A DNA stretch of 64,000 nucleotides from Shewanella mangrovi (GTDB lineage Bacteria > Pseudomonadota > Gammaproteobacteria > Enterobacterales > Shewanellaceae): positions 1-64,000 of the forward strand of contig NZ_JPEO01000001.1 of the NCBI RefSeq assembly GCF_000753795.1. The letters are read 5' to 3'. The position numbers and the translations under genes were made by a program. Positions 56,255 through 64,000 of this stretch are shown piece by piece (the stretch's first letter is position 1; each line of letters begins with the position of its first letter). Below the pieces are notes generated by a model that saw only the letters and a program-made list of their open reading frames with translations, had not been told where the DNA came from and did no database searches.

Positions 56255-58054
56255 TTTAGGGTTACGCGGATAGAAATGATCCTGCTTGCGTTCTAGATGG
56301 GAAAACTGCCGCGTATTTTTGTATGGCAGCTTCATAAAGCCTGAGACGCCTTGGCCATGAATTTTATCCACATGCTGCAAAATCCGCTCAAGACAGCCTT
56401 GGAATACCTGCTGACGATGAGGATCGAGCAGCTTCAAATAATTATGGATTTTCAGATGGGTTGGCAAGGCTTCAAAGATGATGCAACCCGTGTGATGAAT
56501 ATGGTTGAGACGACTGAGCTCATTCATAATCTCTACCGGCAGTTCGAGGTTTTCATCCGGGTCTTTACCATCTTCAAAATAGGAATGCCAACGCGATTGT
56601 GATTCGCTGTTGGGCACATCGCCGATTTCAAACGGCAACCGCTGCTCAGGTTGACTGACAAAGGTACTGTTTTCAGAATCACGTTCAAAATGCTGAGTAT
56701 CTTTGGCATTGAAGAAGCAAGCTTTGAATACGCCGATTTTGCCAATGCCGCGCGCCAGCGCCACCATGTTATTCACCGCCTGCAGTAATGCCGGTTTTAA
56801 CGCTTCATCATAGAGGGCGAGATTGGAGTCAATATACACTCCATCTTCCCGCCAATGGATCGCCAGACCGCCGACGATCGGGTATTGCCCCAAACGACTC
56901 ACTGAGGCAATAAAGCCTTTTTCGGTGTCGCCCATTCCCACCAGAAAGTTGCGATAGTATTTCTCCAATTGAATATCGTGCTGGTTGATTGCGGCGTATT
57001 GCTCCGAACCCTGATGGCTTTTGAGAAAGGATTTACGTGAACTATAGCTCACCGTTTCGACGTCGCGGGGTTCAGGTTGGATCCACACCGGAATATCGGC
57101 ATTGGCCAACGGCGCGGTAATATTTGGCAGTAACAGGTGCTGTGAATACTTCATACTGCTAAGGAAGTAATCACTGCCCTGCATGCGCAAGGTTGGGTTG
57201 CTGGATAACATGGCATCTAAGGTACGTGCCAGTTCTTGTGGTAAGCCCAAACTGGTTGCCGGGATTACCTGCGAACCAAAGCGGCTGATTTGCCCAGATG
57301 CCAGCGCGTAAAGCGTGGCTGCGACACCTTGTTCATCAAATCTTGGGCTGGATAGCTCACCGGAGAGCTGCTCTTCACCGATAAAATACACATCCCCCAT
57401 GCGCGCATTGGTATGTTGCTGGTCGGTTGATAGTGTATCGAGCACATTATCATTAGCGGGCTGACCATCAGCATCGCGCTGGGCAAACACCGCCGAGCCC
57501 CAATCAATTAACGATAATTTATCGCTGTCTTGGTCATAAATCAGGTTAGATGGTTTGATATCGCCATGGACGAGCGGACGCCCAACGCGCAGGTAAATCA
57601 ATAAGTCTGCTAACTGGCGGGCGATACTCATTATTTCATGGACTGGCAATGCACCGAGCCGTCGGCAGCGTACATCCAAGTCTTCCCCGCGCGCCCGCTC
57701 CATCACCAAAATACCTTGATTGCCAACCCGGTCAAACTTCACCAGCGCCGGCACATTGGGGTGGTTTAACTGGCCAAGAATAAATGCTTCTTCTTCGAGT
57801 CGGTCTTGTATGTTTTGCGGCAGCGTAACGCGAGAAAACTTAAACACGTGCTCAACATGGTCACTATTGTGTCCAGCAAACACAAAACCGTAGGCTCCTT
57901 TACCAATCAGGTGCGGCGCTTGATAACCAAGCTTCAATAATTGCTGTTGGCAGAGTGCTATCCAATCACGATGCTTGCGCGCGTCATCGGCTTTCAGCAG
58001 GTAGATAGATTGCTCTTCAGAAATATAAAAGTGCTGTAATTCAGGAGCGGGCAA
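56240..58054 (-). CDS. Eukaryotic-like Ser/Thr protein kinase
   Basis: The N-terminal third is a protein kinase: Gly-rich loop IGKGAYGFVFAG (50-61), probable ATP Lys72 in VFKFSR, the Glu of helix C near 88-90, the catalytic Asp165 in HGDIKPSNL, and a DWG (184-186) in place of DFG. No membrane helix or PASTA repeats are present. Residues about 310-604 are an extra domain of unknown function with many His, Asp and aromatic residues. The DWG change is tolerated in some active kinases. The gene ends inside a terminator shared with the protease and stands alone. Confidence 0.85.
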   Translation of the reverse strand: MPAPELQHFYISEEQSIYLLKADDARKHRDWIALCQQQLLKLGYQAPHLIGKGAYGFVFAGHNSDHVEHVFKFSRVTLPQNIQDRLEEEAFILGQLNHPNVPALVKFDRVGNQGILVMERARGEDLDVRCRRLGALPVHEIMSIARQLADLLIYLRVGRPLVHGDIKPSNLIYDQDSDKLSLIDWGSAVFAQRDADGQPANDNVLDTLSTDQQHTNARMGDVYFIGEEQLSGELSSPRFDEQGVAATLYALASGQISRFGSQVIPATSLGLPQELARTLDAMLSSNPTLRMQGSDYFLSSMKYSQHLLLPNITAPLANADIPVWIQPEPRDVETVSYSSRKSFLKSHQGSEQYAAINQHDIQLEKYYRNFLVGMGDTEKGFIASVSRLGQYPIVGGLAIHWREDGVYIDSNLALYDEALKPALLQAVNNMVALARGIGKIGVFKACFFNAKDTQHFERDSENSTFVSQPEQRLPFEIGDVPNSESQSRWHSYFEDGKDPDENLELPVEIMNELSRLNHIHHTGCIIFEALPTHLKIHNYLKLLDPHRQQVFQGCLERILQHVDKIHGQGVSGFMKLPYKNTRQFSHLERKQDHFYPRNPKAKKR

Positions 58055-58266
58055 AAGGCCACCTAAGGTATAGCGAATAGATAATGTATCGGCTCATTTA
58101 AGCAGCTGTATCGCGCAGCGGCAAGCGGATAAAGGTGAGATCTGACTCGAATTTGCCGTACCTAACGAATCTTTTTGTTGCGCACTTTGACATGTATCAA
58201 CAATTGCTGAATCAGTAATGAGTAATCTGACCGCAACTAATTGATAACCAGCATCAGAGGTTACCG

Positions 58267-58614
58267 ATGCCTGAGCCTGACAAGCAAGAGCTCATTACAT
58301 TGTTTGAATATGCCAGACCCAGGATTATCAAATCCATGGAACTGCGCCATTGCCCTCATTCCGGTTTTTACAACGCAGTCGATGAGCGTTGTACCTTTTG
58401 TCACCAAGGTATGGAATGTCAGTGGATGAACCGCAATGATAATCTCGTGGCCTTGGAACACAAGACAGTGGAAGAACTGCGCCAGCAGCTGCTGATGGCG
58501 GTGGAATTTGTTGACGCCAGCTTAACGCCACATCATCTATCTCGTCGTAAATGCGAATGCGACAACTGTTTATGGCTGCGTCGCGTAGAAAAAGCACTCG
58601 CTAAATTCAAATAA
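58267..58614 (+). CDS. Cys/His-rich 115-residue protein of unknown function
   Basis: I do not recognise the family. Cysteines occur as HCPHSG, CTFCHQGMEC and CECDNC, which could form two zinc sites. The remaining sequence is helical and charged, without membrane segments or signal peptide. AGAGG lies six bases before the ATG. It lies 66 bases before tpm on the same strand, so may be co-transcribed. Confidence 0.72.
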   Translation: MPEPDKQELITLFEYARPRIIKSMELRHCPHSGFYNAVDERCTFCHQGMECQWMNRNDNLVALEHKTVEELRQQLLMAVEFVDASLTPHHLSRRKCECDNCLWLRRVEKALAKFK

Positions 58615-58680
58615 TCCTGTTTTGCATCCCGATCGTGGAATGGGTAGAGTTACGCCATTAACGCCACGTTCGGGAGCGGT

Positions 58681-59334
58681 ATGGAACCTCAATTTTGGCA
58701 CGAGCGTTGGGAAAACCAACAGCTCGGCTTTCATCAGCAACAAGTGAATCACTTCCTCAAACAACATTGGCCTGAGCTCAATCTCAGCGCTGGAAGTGTG
58801 TTTGTGCCTTTGTGTGGCAAGTCAGTTGATATGTGTTATCTGGCTGAGCTTGGTCATCAAGTGGTGGGGTCAGAATTTAGCGAAATCGCGGTAAGGCAGT
58901 TCTTTGCTGAGAATGGGCTGACGCCGACTATTGTCGCTGGCGAATTGGTGTCGCGTTATCAGCAAGACAACTATCAGTTGTTGCTGGGTGATTTTTTTGC
59001 ACTGTCTGCGGATGACGTGCGGGACTGTGTCGCGTTTTACGATCGCGCCTCTATGGTGGCGTTACCGGAAGAGATGCGGCAGCGCTATGCGCGTCAGCTA
59101 GCGGATATTTTACCAAGCGGTTGTTGTGGTTTGGTGATTTTGCTGGAATACCCACAAGCATTGTTGGCTGGCCCGGCGTTTTCGGTATCGCAAGCTTGGC
59201 TTACAGCGCATATGGGGGAGCATTTTACGATTGAACAATTGGCCTCTTATGATGTTTTGCAAGAGAATCAGAAGTTCGTTAAAAACGGTGTGCCTTGGTT
59301 ACAGGAAAATGTGTATCGCATTACGCGCAAGTGA
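58681..59334 (+). CDS. tpm: Thiopurine S-methyltransferase family protein
   Basis: TPMT-fold SAM-dependent methyltransferase; bacterial members also methylate selenite and tellurite. The 217-residue protein starts MEPQFWHERWENQQLGFHQ, typical of Tpm, and has the SAM-binding VFVPLCGKSVDM and the FYDRASMVALP motif. GGAG lies five bases before the ATG. Confidence 0.93.
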   Translation: MEPQFWHERWENQQLGFHQQQVNHFLKQHWPELNLSAGSVFVPLCGKSVDMCYLAELGHQVVGSEFSEIAVRQFFAENGLTPTIVAGELVSRYQQDNYQLLLGDFFALSADDVRDCVAFYDRASMVALPEEMRQRYARQLADILPSGCCGLVILLEYPQALLAGPAFSVSQAWLTAHMGEHFTIEQLASYDVLQENQKFVKNGVPWLQENVYRITRK

Positions 59335-59343
59335 ATCAGGCAA

Positions 59344-59371
59344 CAAAAAGGCGACCCTCAGGTCGCCTTTT
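59344..59371 (+). terminator. Bidirectional terminator between tpm and the porin gene
   Basis: AAAAAGGCGACC-CTCA-GGTCGCCTTTTT. Confidence 0.9.
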
Positions 59372-59390
59372 TAGATGTCATCATTACCGA

Positions 59391-60470
59391 TTAGAAATCG
59401 TAACGAACACCTACAGAAATGACGTTGTCGTCTTCTAAATCAACTTTAGCGCCAGACATTTTGTAGTCACCTTCGTAGTGAGCATAGTGACCATATACCA
59501 GTGTGCTCTTAGCAACACGGTAGTCAGCACCTACGATCATTGCAGATACGCTTACATCGCTAACACTTTGAGTGGTTGCGTTGTTAGCTTTCATGTTAAC
59601 ACCAGACATTTTAGAGAAGTAGCTACCGAAACCACCATCGTCATAGATGTATTCAGCTTTCAGGTTTACACCGTTCAGGTTGTAAGCCACGTTCACTAAG
59701 TAAGTGCCGCCATCGATATCGCTATCGTACAGGTTTTCAGACTGTTGTACTAAAGCACCAACTTTGAATTGGTCCAGTTTTACTTGTGCAACTACGCGGT
59801 ACGCATCAATGGCGTTGATGCCTTTGTTATACGCAACTGCTGCATAGTACATGTCTTTCTTGAAGGTTTTGTCACCAAATACAGCGCTAACTGCGTATTG
59901 GCTGCTGTGATCGCCAGCGCTGGTAGTGCTGTTGTTATCATCGAACTGGTAGTTAGCGTTGATGGTAAACAGATTGGCGATTTTTGGAGAGTAGTAGAAG
60001 ACGCCATCTGGAACGCGAGATTGCGCTTGCAGAATACGGTCCATATCCGCGTTGGTGTTACCGAACAGGTCGATGCCACCTTCAGAGTTTTTGAACACTG
60101 TGTCACGACGACCAAATACTGCAGTACCTGCAGCAGTCTTGAAGCCGAAGAAAGTGTTACGAGCATTGAATACTGAACGGTCGCTACCAGAAGTGTTTTC
60201 AAAACCCCATTCTGCTTGGTATACGATGTCTACACTGTCGTTAAGTTTTTCAGTGCCTTTAACACCTAACCAAGAGAAGTTGTTTTCCAGGTAAGTACCG
60301 CTTTCACCTAAAGTAACACCGTTGGTGTCACCTTGAAGAGTTGAGCCGTTTTCTGAACTGGTCAACATCAGGTCGAAACGACCATAGAAGTTAGGACCAT
60401 CCGCTAAAGCGCCAAAAGAAGCTGCCGTCAGCACTGTCGCGATTGAGGCAGAAATAAGACTTTTTTTCAT
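59391..60470 (-). CDS. Gram-negative general porin
   Basis: A 359-residue outer-membrane trimeric porin: signal peptide (about 1-23, ending GALA), barrel strands with alternating hydrophobics, and a C-terminal Phe (GVRYDF). The motif WLGVKGTEKL is typical of OmpC-like porins; the loop region AVFGRRDTVFKNSEGG is likely near constriction loop 3. AGGGAGC lies 8 bases before the ATG. A candidate CRP site about 140 bases upstream hints at catabolite control. Confidence 0.92.
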   Translation of the reverse strand: MKKSLISASIATVLTAASFGALADGPNFYGRFDLMLTSSENGSTLQGDTNGVTLGESGTYLENNFSWLGVKGTEKLNDSVDIVYQAEWGFENTSGSDRSVFNARNTFFGFKTAAGTAVFGRRDTVFKNSEGGIDLFGNTNADMDRILQAQSRVPDGVFYYSPKIANLFTINANYQFDDNNSTTSAGDHSSQYAVSAVFGDKTFKKDMYYAAVAYNKGINAIDAYRVVAQVKLDQFKVGALVQQSENLYDSDIDGGTYLVNVAYNLNGVNLKAEYIYDDGGFGSYFSKMSGVNMKANNATTQSVSDVSVSAMIVGADYRVAKSTLVYGHYAHYEGDYKMSGAKVDLEDDNVISVGVRYDF

Positions 60471-61008
60471 GTGTGTGCTCCCTAGAACCTGAGTTCTAAT
60501 CCATCTACTTTAGTGTGTTTTTTTGCTCTAATTATTCCTGGAGCTAGCCCTGATGCGTCCTTATCAAGACAAAGCTGCGCGAATTCTTACAGTTTTTATT
60601 TTTTAAGATTGTGATGAACCTCAAAGTTTTAGCCCTGTTTAGCATTGTCTCATACGAAAAACTGACAAAAACTTCTGAATTTGCTCGAATTTTGTTCGGC
60701 AGTCCTTAGTTCATGCGTCTACCTCACCTCCAAAATGTAAGAAATTACAATATTTTCAGCATGCTAGACGGTAAATATATAATTACCGCCCATTATCGAC
60801 TAAATAAGAGATAGACGAAATTATCGAAAAGTAGAAATTTTTAGATTTATTTGTGCCCGATAGCGCAATTTGGTTGATAGAGCTCACATTATTGAGTTCA
60901 GCTTACGCGGGCTTTTGGTTAGAATAAGCAGCACTCGCCAATATTGCCCAGTGAGATTGGCCGTTTTCCTGTTTAATTCGATTTGAGAACCTGTCTTTGT
61001 CCACATCT
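60471..61008. other. Divergent intergenic region porin to tcdA
   Basis: About 540 bases, AT-rich, no gene seen. It includes a CRP-like half-site pair TGTGA-N6-TCAAA at 60610-60625 (4+1 deviations from consensus) and presumably promoters in both directions. Confidence 0.55.
60610..60625. promoter_or_regulatory. Possible CRP-type site upstream of the porin gene
   Basis: TGTGA TGAACC TCAAA matches TGTGA-N6-TCACA at 9 of 10 fixed positions. Distance to the porin ATG (about 140 bases) is compatible with activation. By eye only. Confidence 0.3.
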
Positions 61009-61800
61009 ATGTTTGAATCCGAACTCTATCAGCAACGTTTTGGTGGTATCGCCCGTTTGTACGGCGTTGAAGGATTATTGGCTTTCTCTCAGGCTAAAGT
61101 GCTGGTGGTAGGGATTGGTGGCGTGGGTACTTGGGTGGCGGAATCCTTGGCCCGTAGTGGCATTGGCGCGATTCAACTGATGGATTTGGATGATGTCTGC
61201 GTCACCAATACTAATCGTCAAATCCACGCGCTGGCCTCGACCATTGGCCAGTCTAAGGTGGCCGTCATGGCGGAGCGGATCCAAGCGATTAATCCGCTAT
61301 GTGAGGTGACCGAGTTGGAGGATTTTATTGCCGCCGACAATCTCAATGAATATCTACCTCGGGATAATGCGCCGGACTATGTGATTGATTGCATTGATGC
61401 GGTAAAACCTAAAGCGGCGCTGATTGCTTGGTGTAAGCGTAATAAAATTAAGATAGTGACGATCGGTGGGGCTGGTGGTCAAATCGATCCTTCGCAAGTC
61501 AAACTCACTGACTTAGCCAAAACAGTGCAGGACCCATTGCTTGCAAAAGTCCGCAGTTTACTGCGCAAAGAATATGGCTTCAGTCAAAATGTGCAACGCA
61601 AATTTGCCGTGGACGCGGTGTTTTCCACTGAGCATCTGAAATACCCGAAAGCTGATGGTTCTGTGTGTGCGACCAAAGAAGGACTGACGGGCACGATGCG
61701 CATGGATTGTGCGTCTGGTTTTGGGGCAGTTTCCGTCGTTACCGGTACCTTTGGCTTTCATGCGGTGGCGCGGGTATTGCAAAAATTGGCCGCTGTTTAA
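61009..61800 (+). CDS. tcdA: tRNA threonylcarbamoyladenosine dehydratase TcdA
   Basis: TcdA (CsdL) cyclises t6A37 of tRNAs to ct6A with ATP. The 263-residue ThiF/E1-like protein has the nucleotide motif VVGIGGVGTWVAESLARSG (about 28-46), DLDDVCVTNTNRQIHAL, and the conserved C-terminal MDCASGFGAVSVVTGTFGF. ATG at 61009 is preferred to a TTG four codons upstream; neither has a clear ribosome site. Confidence 0.93.
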   Translation: MFESELYQQRFGGIARLYGVEGLLAFSQAKVLVVGIGGVGTWVAESLARSGIGAIQLMDLDDVCVTNTNRQIHALASTIGQSKVAVMAERIQAINPLCEVTELEDFIAADNLNEYLPRDNAPDYVIDCIDAVKPKAALIAWCKRNKIKIVTIGGAGGQIDPSQVKLTDLAKTVQDPLLAKVRSLLRKEYGFSQNVQRKFAVDAVFSTEHLKYPKADGSVCATKEGLTGTMRMDCASGFGAVSVVTGTFGFHAVARVLQKLAAV

Positions 61801-61893
61801 CATTTTTTAAGCCAAAAATATGATCTGCATCTAAACGCATTTTAGAAGGTTGTTGCTAGAATCCAGCCACCTTCTTGCGATAGAGTCAGCGCT

Positions 61894-63120
61894 ATGCAAC
61901 AAGCTCTTCTTACACGCTTTCTGCGTTACGTCAAAATAGACACACAATCTGATAGTCGTTCCACGCAAACGCCAAGTTCAGCAGGACAATGGCAACTCGC
62001 AAAGCTGTTACAACAAGAACTAACTGAACTGGGATTTAGTGATATTTATCTTAGTGATAGTTGTTGCCTATACGCGAAAGTCCCTGCCACCGTCGCGGAT
62101 GTGCCCACAATAGGATTTATTGCACACCTCGATACTTCACCTGATTACAGTGGCAGCCAAGTTAAGCCACAAATTATTGAAAACTATCAAGGGCAGATTC
62201 TGCCCTTGGCGGATGGGGAACAACTCTCACCCGAGCAATTCCCGCAGATGTTGCGTTATATCGGGCAGACCTTGATCACCAGCGACGGCTCCACCCTGCT
62301 AGGGGCTGATGATAAAGCGGGGATCGCCGAGATCGTGACTGCACTGCATTACTTAATCCAGCATCCTGATATTCCTCACGGTGAGATTTCATTGTGCTTT
62401 ACCCCTGATGAGGAGATTGGTTTAGGCGTAAGCCATTTTGATCTAGCGCGTTTTGCGGCTGAATGGGCTTATACCGTTGATGGTGGTGCGGTGGGGGAGT
62501 TGCAATGTGAGAACTTCAACGCGGCGACAGCTGTTATCACGGCGAAAGGTAATGCCTGTCATCCTGGTGCTGCTTTTGGTGTGCTGGTTAATGCCATGAC
62601 CATGGCGTGTCGCTTTCATGCCAAGATGCCGTTGCATGATACGCCAGAGCATAGCCTAGGATATGATGGCTTCTTCCATCTGATCTCGATGGAAGGCTCC
62701 ACCGAGCAGGCGCAGCTGGTTTACCTCATCCGTGATTTTGATGGCGAACAATTCAATCAACGTAAGACATGGCTGCATGATGTCGTTGCCAAATATAATG
62801 ATGAGTTGACCGCCGGCAGTTTAACGGTGGAGATTAGCGATAGTTATCTCAACATGAAAAACGCGATTGAACCTGTGCCACATGTCATTGATATCGCGAC
62901 CCAAGCGATGGAGATGGCGGGCATCCATGCCGATCTTCAACCCATTCGCGGCGGTACTGATGGGGCACAGCTGTCACACCGAGGGTTACCATGTCCTAAC
63001 CTGTTTGCAGGCGGTCATAATTTCCATGGTAAACATGAATTTGTCTGTCTTGAATCTATGTTGAAGGCGACGGAAGTCATTATCAATATTGCTAAGCTTG
63101 CCACACAGCGTTACCGCTAA
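61894..63120 (+). CDS. pepT: Peptidase T (aminotripeptidase)
   Basis: PepT is a zinc-dependent M20-family tripeptidase. The 408-residue protein has the metal ligands in IAHLDTSPD (His near residue 78) and GADDKAG, the catalytic Glu in CFTPDEEIG, and further ligands in the VDGGAVGELQ and GGHNFHGKHEF blocks. The lid domain lies about 205-320. Tail ends IAKLATQRYR. Confidence 0.94.
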   Translation: MQQALLTRFLRYVKIDTQSDSRSTQTPSSAGQWQLAKLLQQELTELGFSDIYLSDSCCLYAKVPATVADVPTIGFIAHLDTSPDYSGSQVKPQIIENYQGQILPLADGEQLSPEQFPQMLRYIGQTLITSDGSTLLGADDKAGIAEIVTALHYLIQHPDIPHGEISLCFTPDEEIGLGVSHFDLARFAAEWAYTVDGGAVGELQCENFNAATAVITAKGNACHPGAAFGVLVNAMTMACRFHAKMPLHDTPEHSLGYDGFFHLISMEGSTEQAQLVYLIRDFDGEQFNQRKTWLHDVVAKYNDELTAGSLTVEISDSYLNMKNAIEPVPHVIDIATQAMEMAGIHADLQPIRGGTDGAQLSHRGLPCPNLFAGGHNFHGKHEFVCLESMLKATEVIINIAKLATQRYR

Positions 63121-63135
63121 CTCATCCTCGATCTA

Positions 63136-63180
63136 CGGCCACTGATGCTAGCACAGCGTTAGTGGTCGTATTTGTTTCTC
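63136..63180 (+). terminator. Possible terminator after pepT
   Basis: CGGCCACT (63136-63143) pairs with AGTGGTCG (63161-63168), one G-T pair, followed by TATTTGTTTCTC. Weak by comparison with the others. Confidence 0.45.
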
Positions 63181-63251
63181 AGAATTTCAATATTTGGCAT
63201 CAGACTTGCTTTTGATCAACCAGCGATCTTTTTTTGACACTGGAAATTGTT

Positions 63252-63863
63252 ATGAAGCGATTGAACTTGTCTGTACCTCAACACTTTTCTTTGCGCGGTA
63301 TTCTGTTGCCGAGCTCAATGTGGGTCATGCTGTTAGGTGCCTTGTTGTTATTTGTGCCCAATTCACTGCTCGCCACGCTGAAGCTGGATAGTTTAGTCGC
63401 GGAATTTACGCCCTATATCGCATTAGCATTGATGGGCGCATTGGCTTATGTCGGTGTGCTGGCGGTGAACTTTTTACTCGATGAAGCGATTCGCTATCTT
63501 CGTGGTAAACGCATTGCCGAACAGGTGGACGAGAAAGTGAAGTTGCTCGATCCTACCGAAAGGGCTTTGCTGCGAGAGTTCTTTATTCAAGGCACGTCAA
63601 TTTTAACGCTGCCACAAGACGACTTAGTGGTGCAGAGCTTACTGCAACACCATATTCTGGAATGTGTTGGTAACGAACGTCACTATGCTATTCAGGGGCC
63701 GACCGCTGACTTCAAAATTTCCGTGTATGCGCGTAAATATTTAAATCGTCGTGTGTTGCGTTTGCCATCAGGTGAGATGAGCCAGGATGATTTGCAACAG
63801 TTGATGAGATCGCGTCCGGCGTTTGTCGCCAACGTAACACAAGTGCGTAAACACGCTGCCTAA
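63252..63863 (+). CDS. SieB-family (superinfection exclusion B-like) inner-membrane protein
   Basis: A 203-residue protein with two N-terminal membrane helices (about 20-40 and 55-75) and a cytoplasmic part with ERALLREFFIQG and a C-terminal segment ending VTQVRKHAA. The layout matches the SieB family (PF14163), named for a phage P22/lambda exclusion gene, but chromosomal members are not shown to act in defence. The ATG at 63252 has GGAA about seven bases upstream; the frame is open from 63234. Confidence 0.72.
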   Translation: MKRLNLSVPQHFSLRGILLPSSMWVMLLGALLLFVPNSLLATLKLDSLVAEFTPYIALALMGALAYVGVLAVNFLLDEAIRYLRGKRIAEQVDEKVKLLDPTERALLREFFIQGTSILTLPQDDLVVQSLLQHHILECVGNERHYAIQGPTADFKISVYARKYLNRRVLRLPSGEMSQDDLQQLMRSRPAFVANVTQVRKHAA

Positions 63864-63867
63864 AAAC

Positions 63868-63892
63868 AAACGGGCAGCTAAGCTGCCCAAAA
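63868..63892 (-). terminator. Intrinsic terminator of a minus-strand gene beyond the window
   Basis: GGGCAGC-TTA-GCTGCCC followed on the minus strand by GTTTGTTTTT. It would end a leftward transcript entering from the right edge. Confidence 0.7.
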
Positions 63893-63919
63893 ATAAAAAG
63901 TGTCGTTTTAAGAAGGATT

Positions 63920-64000
63920 TCAGTCTAACGATAGACAAGCTTTACAAGCGACGCACTGCATGGGTGTTTTGCTCCGCCCATTACTCACAGGCAAAACAGC
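63920..64000 (-). CDS. Possible 3' end of a gene running off the right edge
   Basis: On the minus strand one frame is open from the window edge to a TGA at 63920 and codes for a 26-residue tail ending QCVACKACLSLD, with several Cys. The other two frames have early stops. The adjacent leftward terminator supports a coding end, but the fragment is too short to identify. Confidence 0.35.
   Translation of the reverse strand, partial: AVLPVSNGRSKTPMQCVACKACLSLD

Overview
The window looks like a chromosomal segment of a Shewanella-like gammaproteobacterium. This is inferred from gene content and order: purA-motX-rnr-rlmB, rpsF-priB-rpsR-rplI, dnaB-alr, the kdsD-kdsC-lptC-lptA-lptB-rpoN-hpf-ptsN-rapZ-ptsO block, a divergent mlaFEDCB-ibaG-murA operon, a sodium-type motor protein (MotX), FlgP/FlgT and two Oar-like TonB-dependent receptors. 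I saw no tRNA, rRNA, CRISPR array or intact insertion sequence.

Layout. 1-6.4 kb: a DUF2065 gene, purA, motX, rnr, rlmB and a DUF481 outer-membrane protein. 6.4-8.0 kb: ribosomal operon with the priB primosome gene. 8.3-14.4 kb: two paralogous ~1000-residue TonB-dependent receptors facing each other across a shared terminator, flanked by AT-rich DNA. 15.4-18.4 kb: dnaB, alr and a CheX gene. 18.6-21.6 kb: a flagellar accessory cluster (FlgH-like, FlgP, FlgT and an unknown Ser-rich protein). 21.6-23.7 kb: a BaeSR-like two-component pair whose kinase lacks a sensor region, preceded on the same strand by two tiny paralogous genes, both too short for ordinary gene calling, with a strong promoter. 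23.9-27.8 kb: a MarR-EmrA-EmrB efflux operon and mnmD. 27.8-28.7 kb: the most unusual stretch, with three tandem copies of a noncoding, probably structured element next to two very small genes with strong ribosome binding sites. 29-30 kb: an OmpA-like lipoprotein and an unknown gene. 30.1-36.9 kb: LPS transport/Kdo synthesis, sigma-54, PTS-Ntr and hibernation factor genes on the minus strand. 37.4-42.2 kb: the Mla phospholipid transport operon, ibaG and murA. 42.2-48.3 kb: a PAS-GGDEF protein, a REC-CheC protein, a DUF3530 protein and rapA. 48.5-56.2 kb: a PIN-PhoH ATPase, a 1230-residue hybrid sensor kinase and a secreted metzincin-type protease. 56.2-64 kb: a Ser/Thr protein kinase, a Cys-rich small protein, tpm, a porin, tcdA, pepT and a SieB-family membrane protein.

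Themes. Envelope biogenesis dominates: Kdo production (KdsD, KdsC), LPS bridge and ATPase (LptC, LptA, LptB), phospholipid retrograde transport (MlaFEDCB) and the first peptidoglycan step (MurA, with Alr elsewhere). A second theme is polar flagellar motility: MotX, FlgP, FlgT, the FlgH-like protein, CheX and REC-CheC. The core is ordinary for the genus. The small-peptide locus at 23.3-23.7 kb and the repeat/small-gene locus at 27.8-28.7 kb are the parts I could not match to any system I know.
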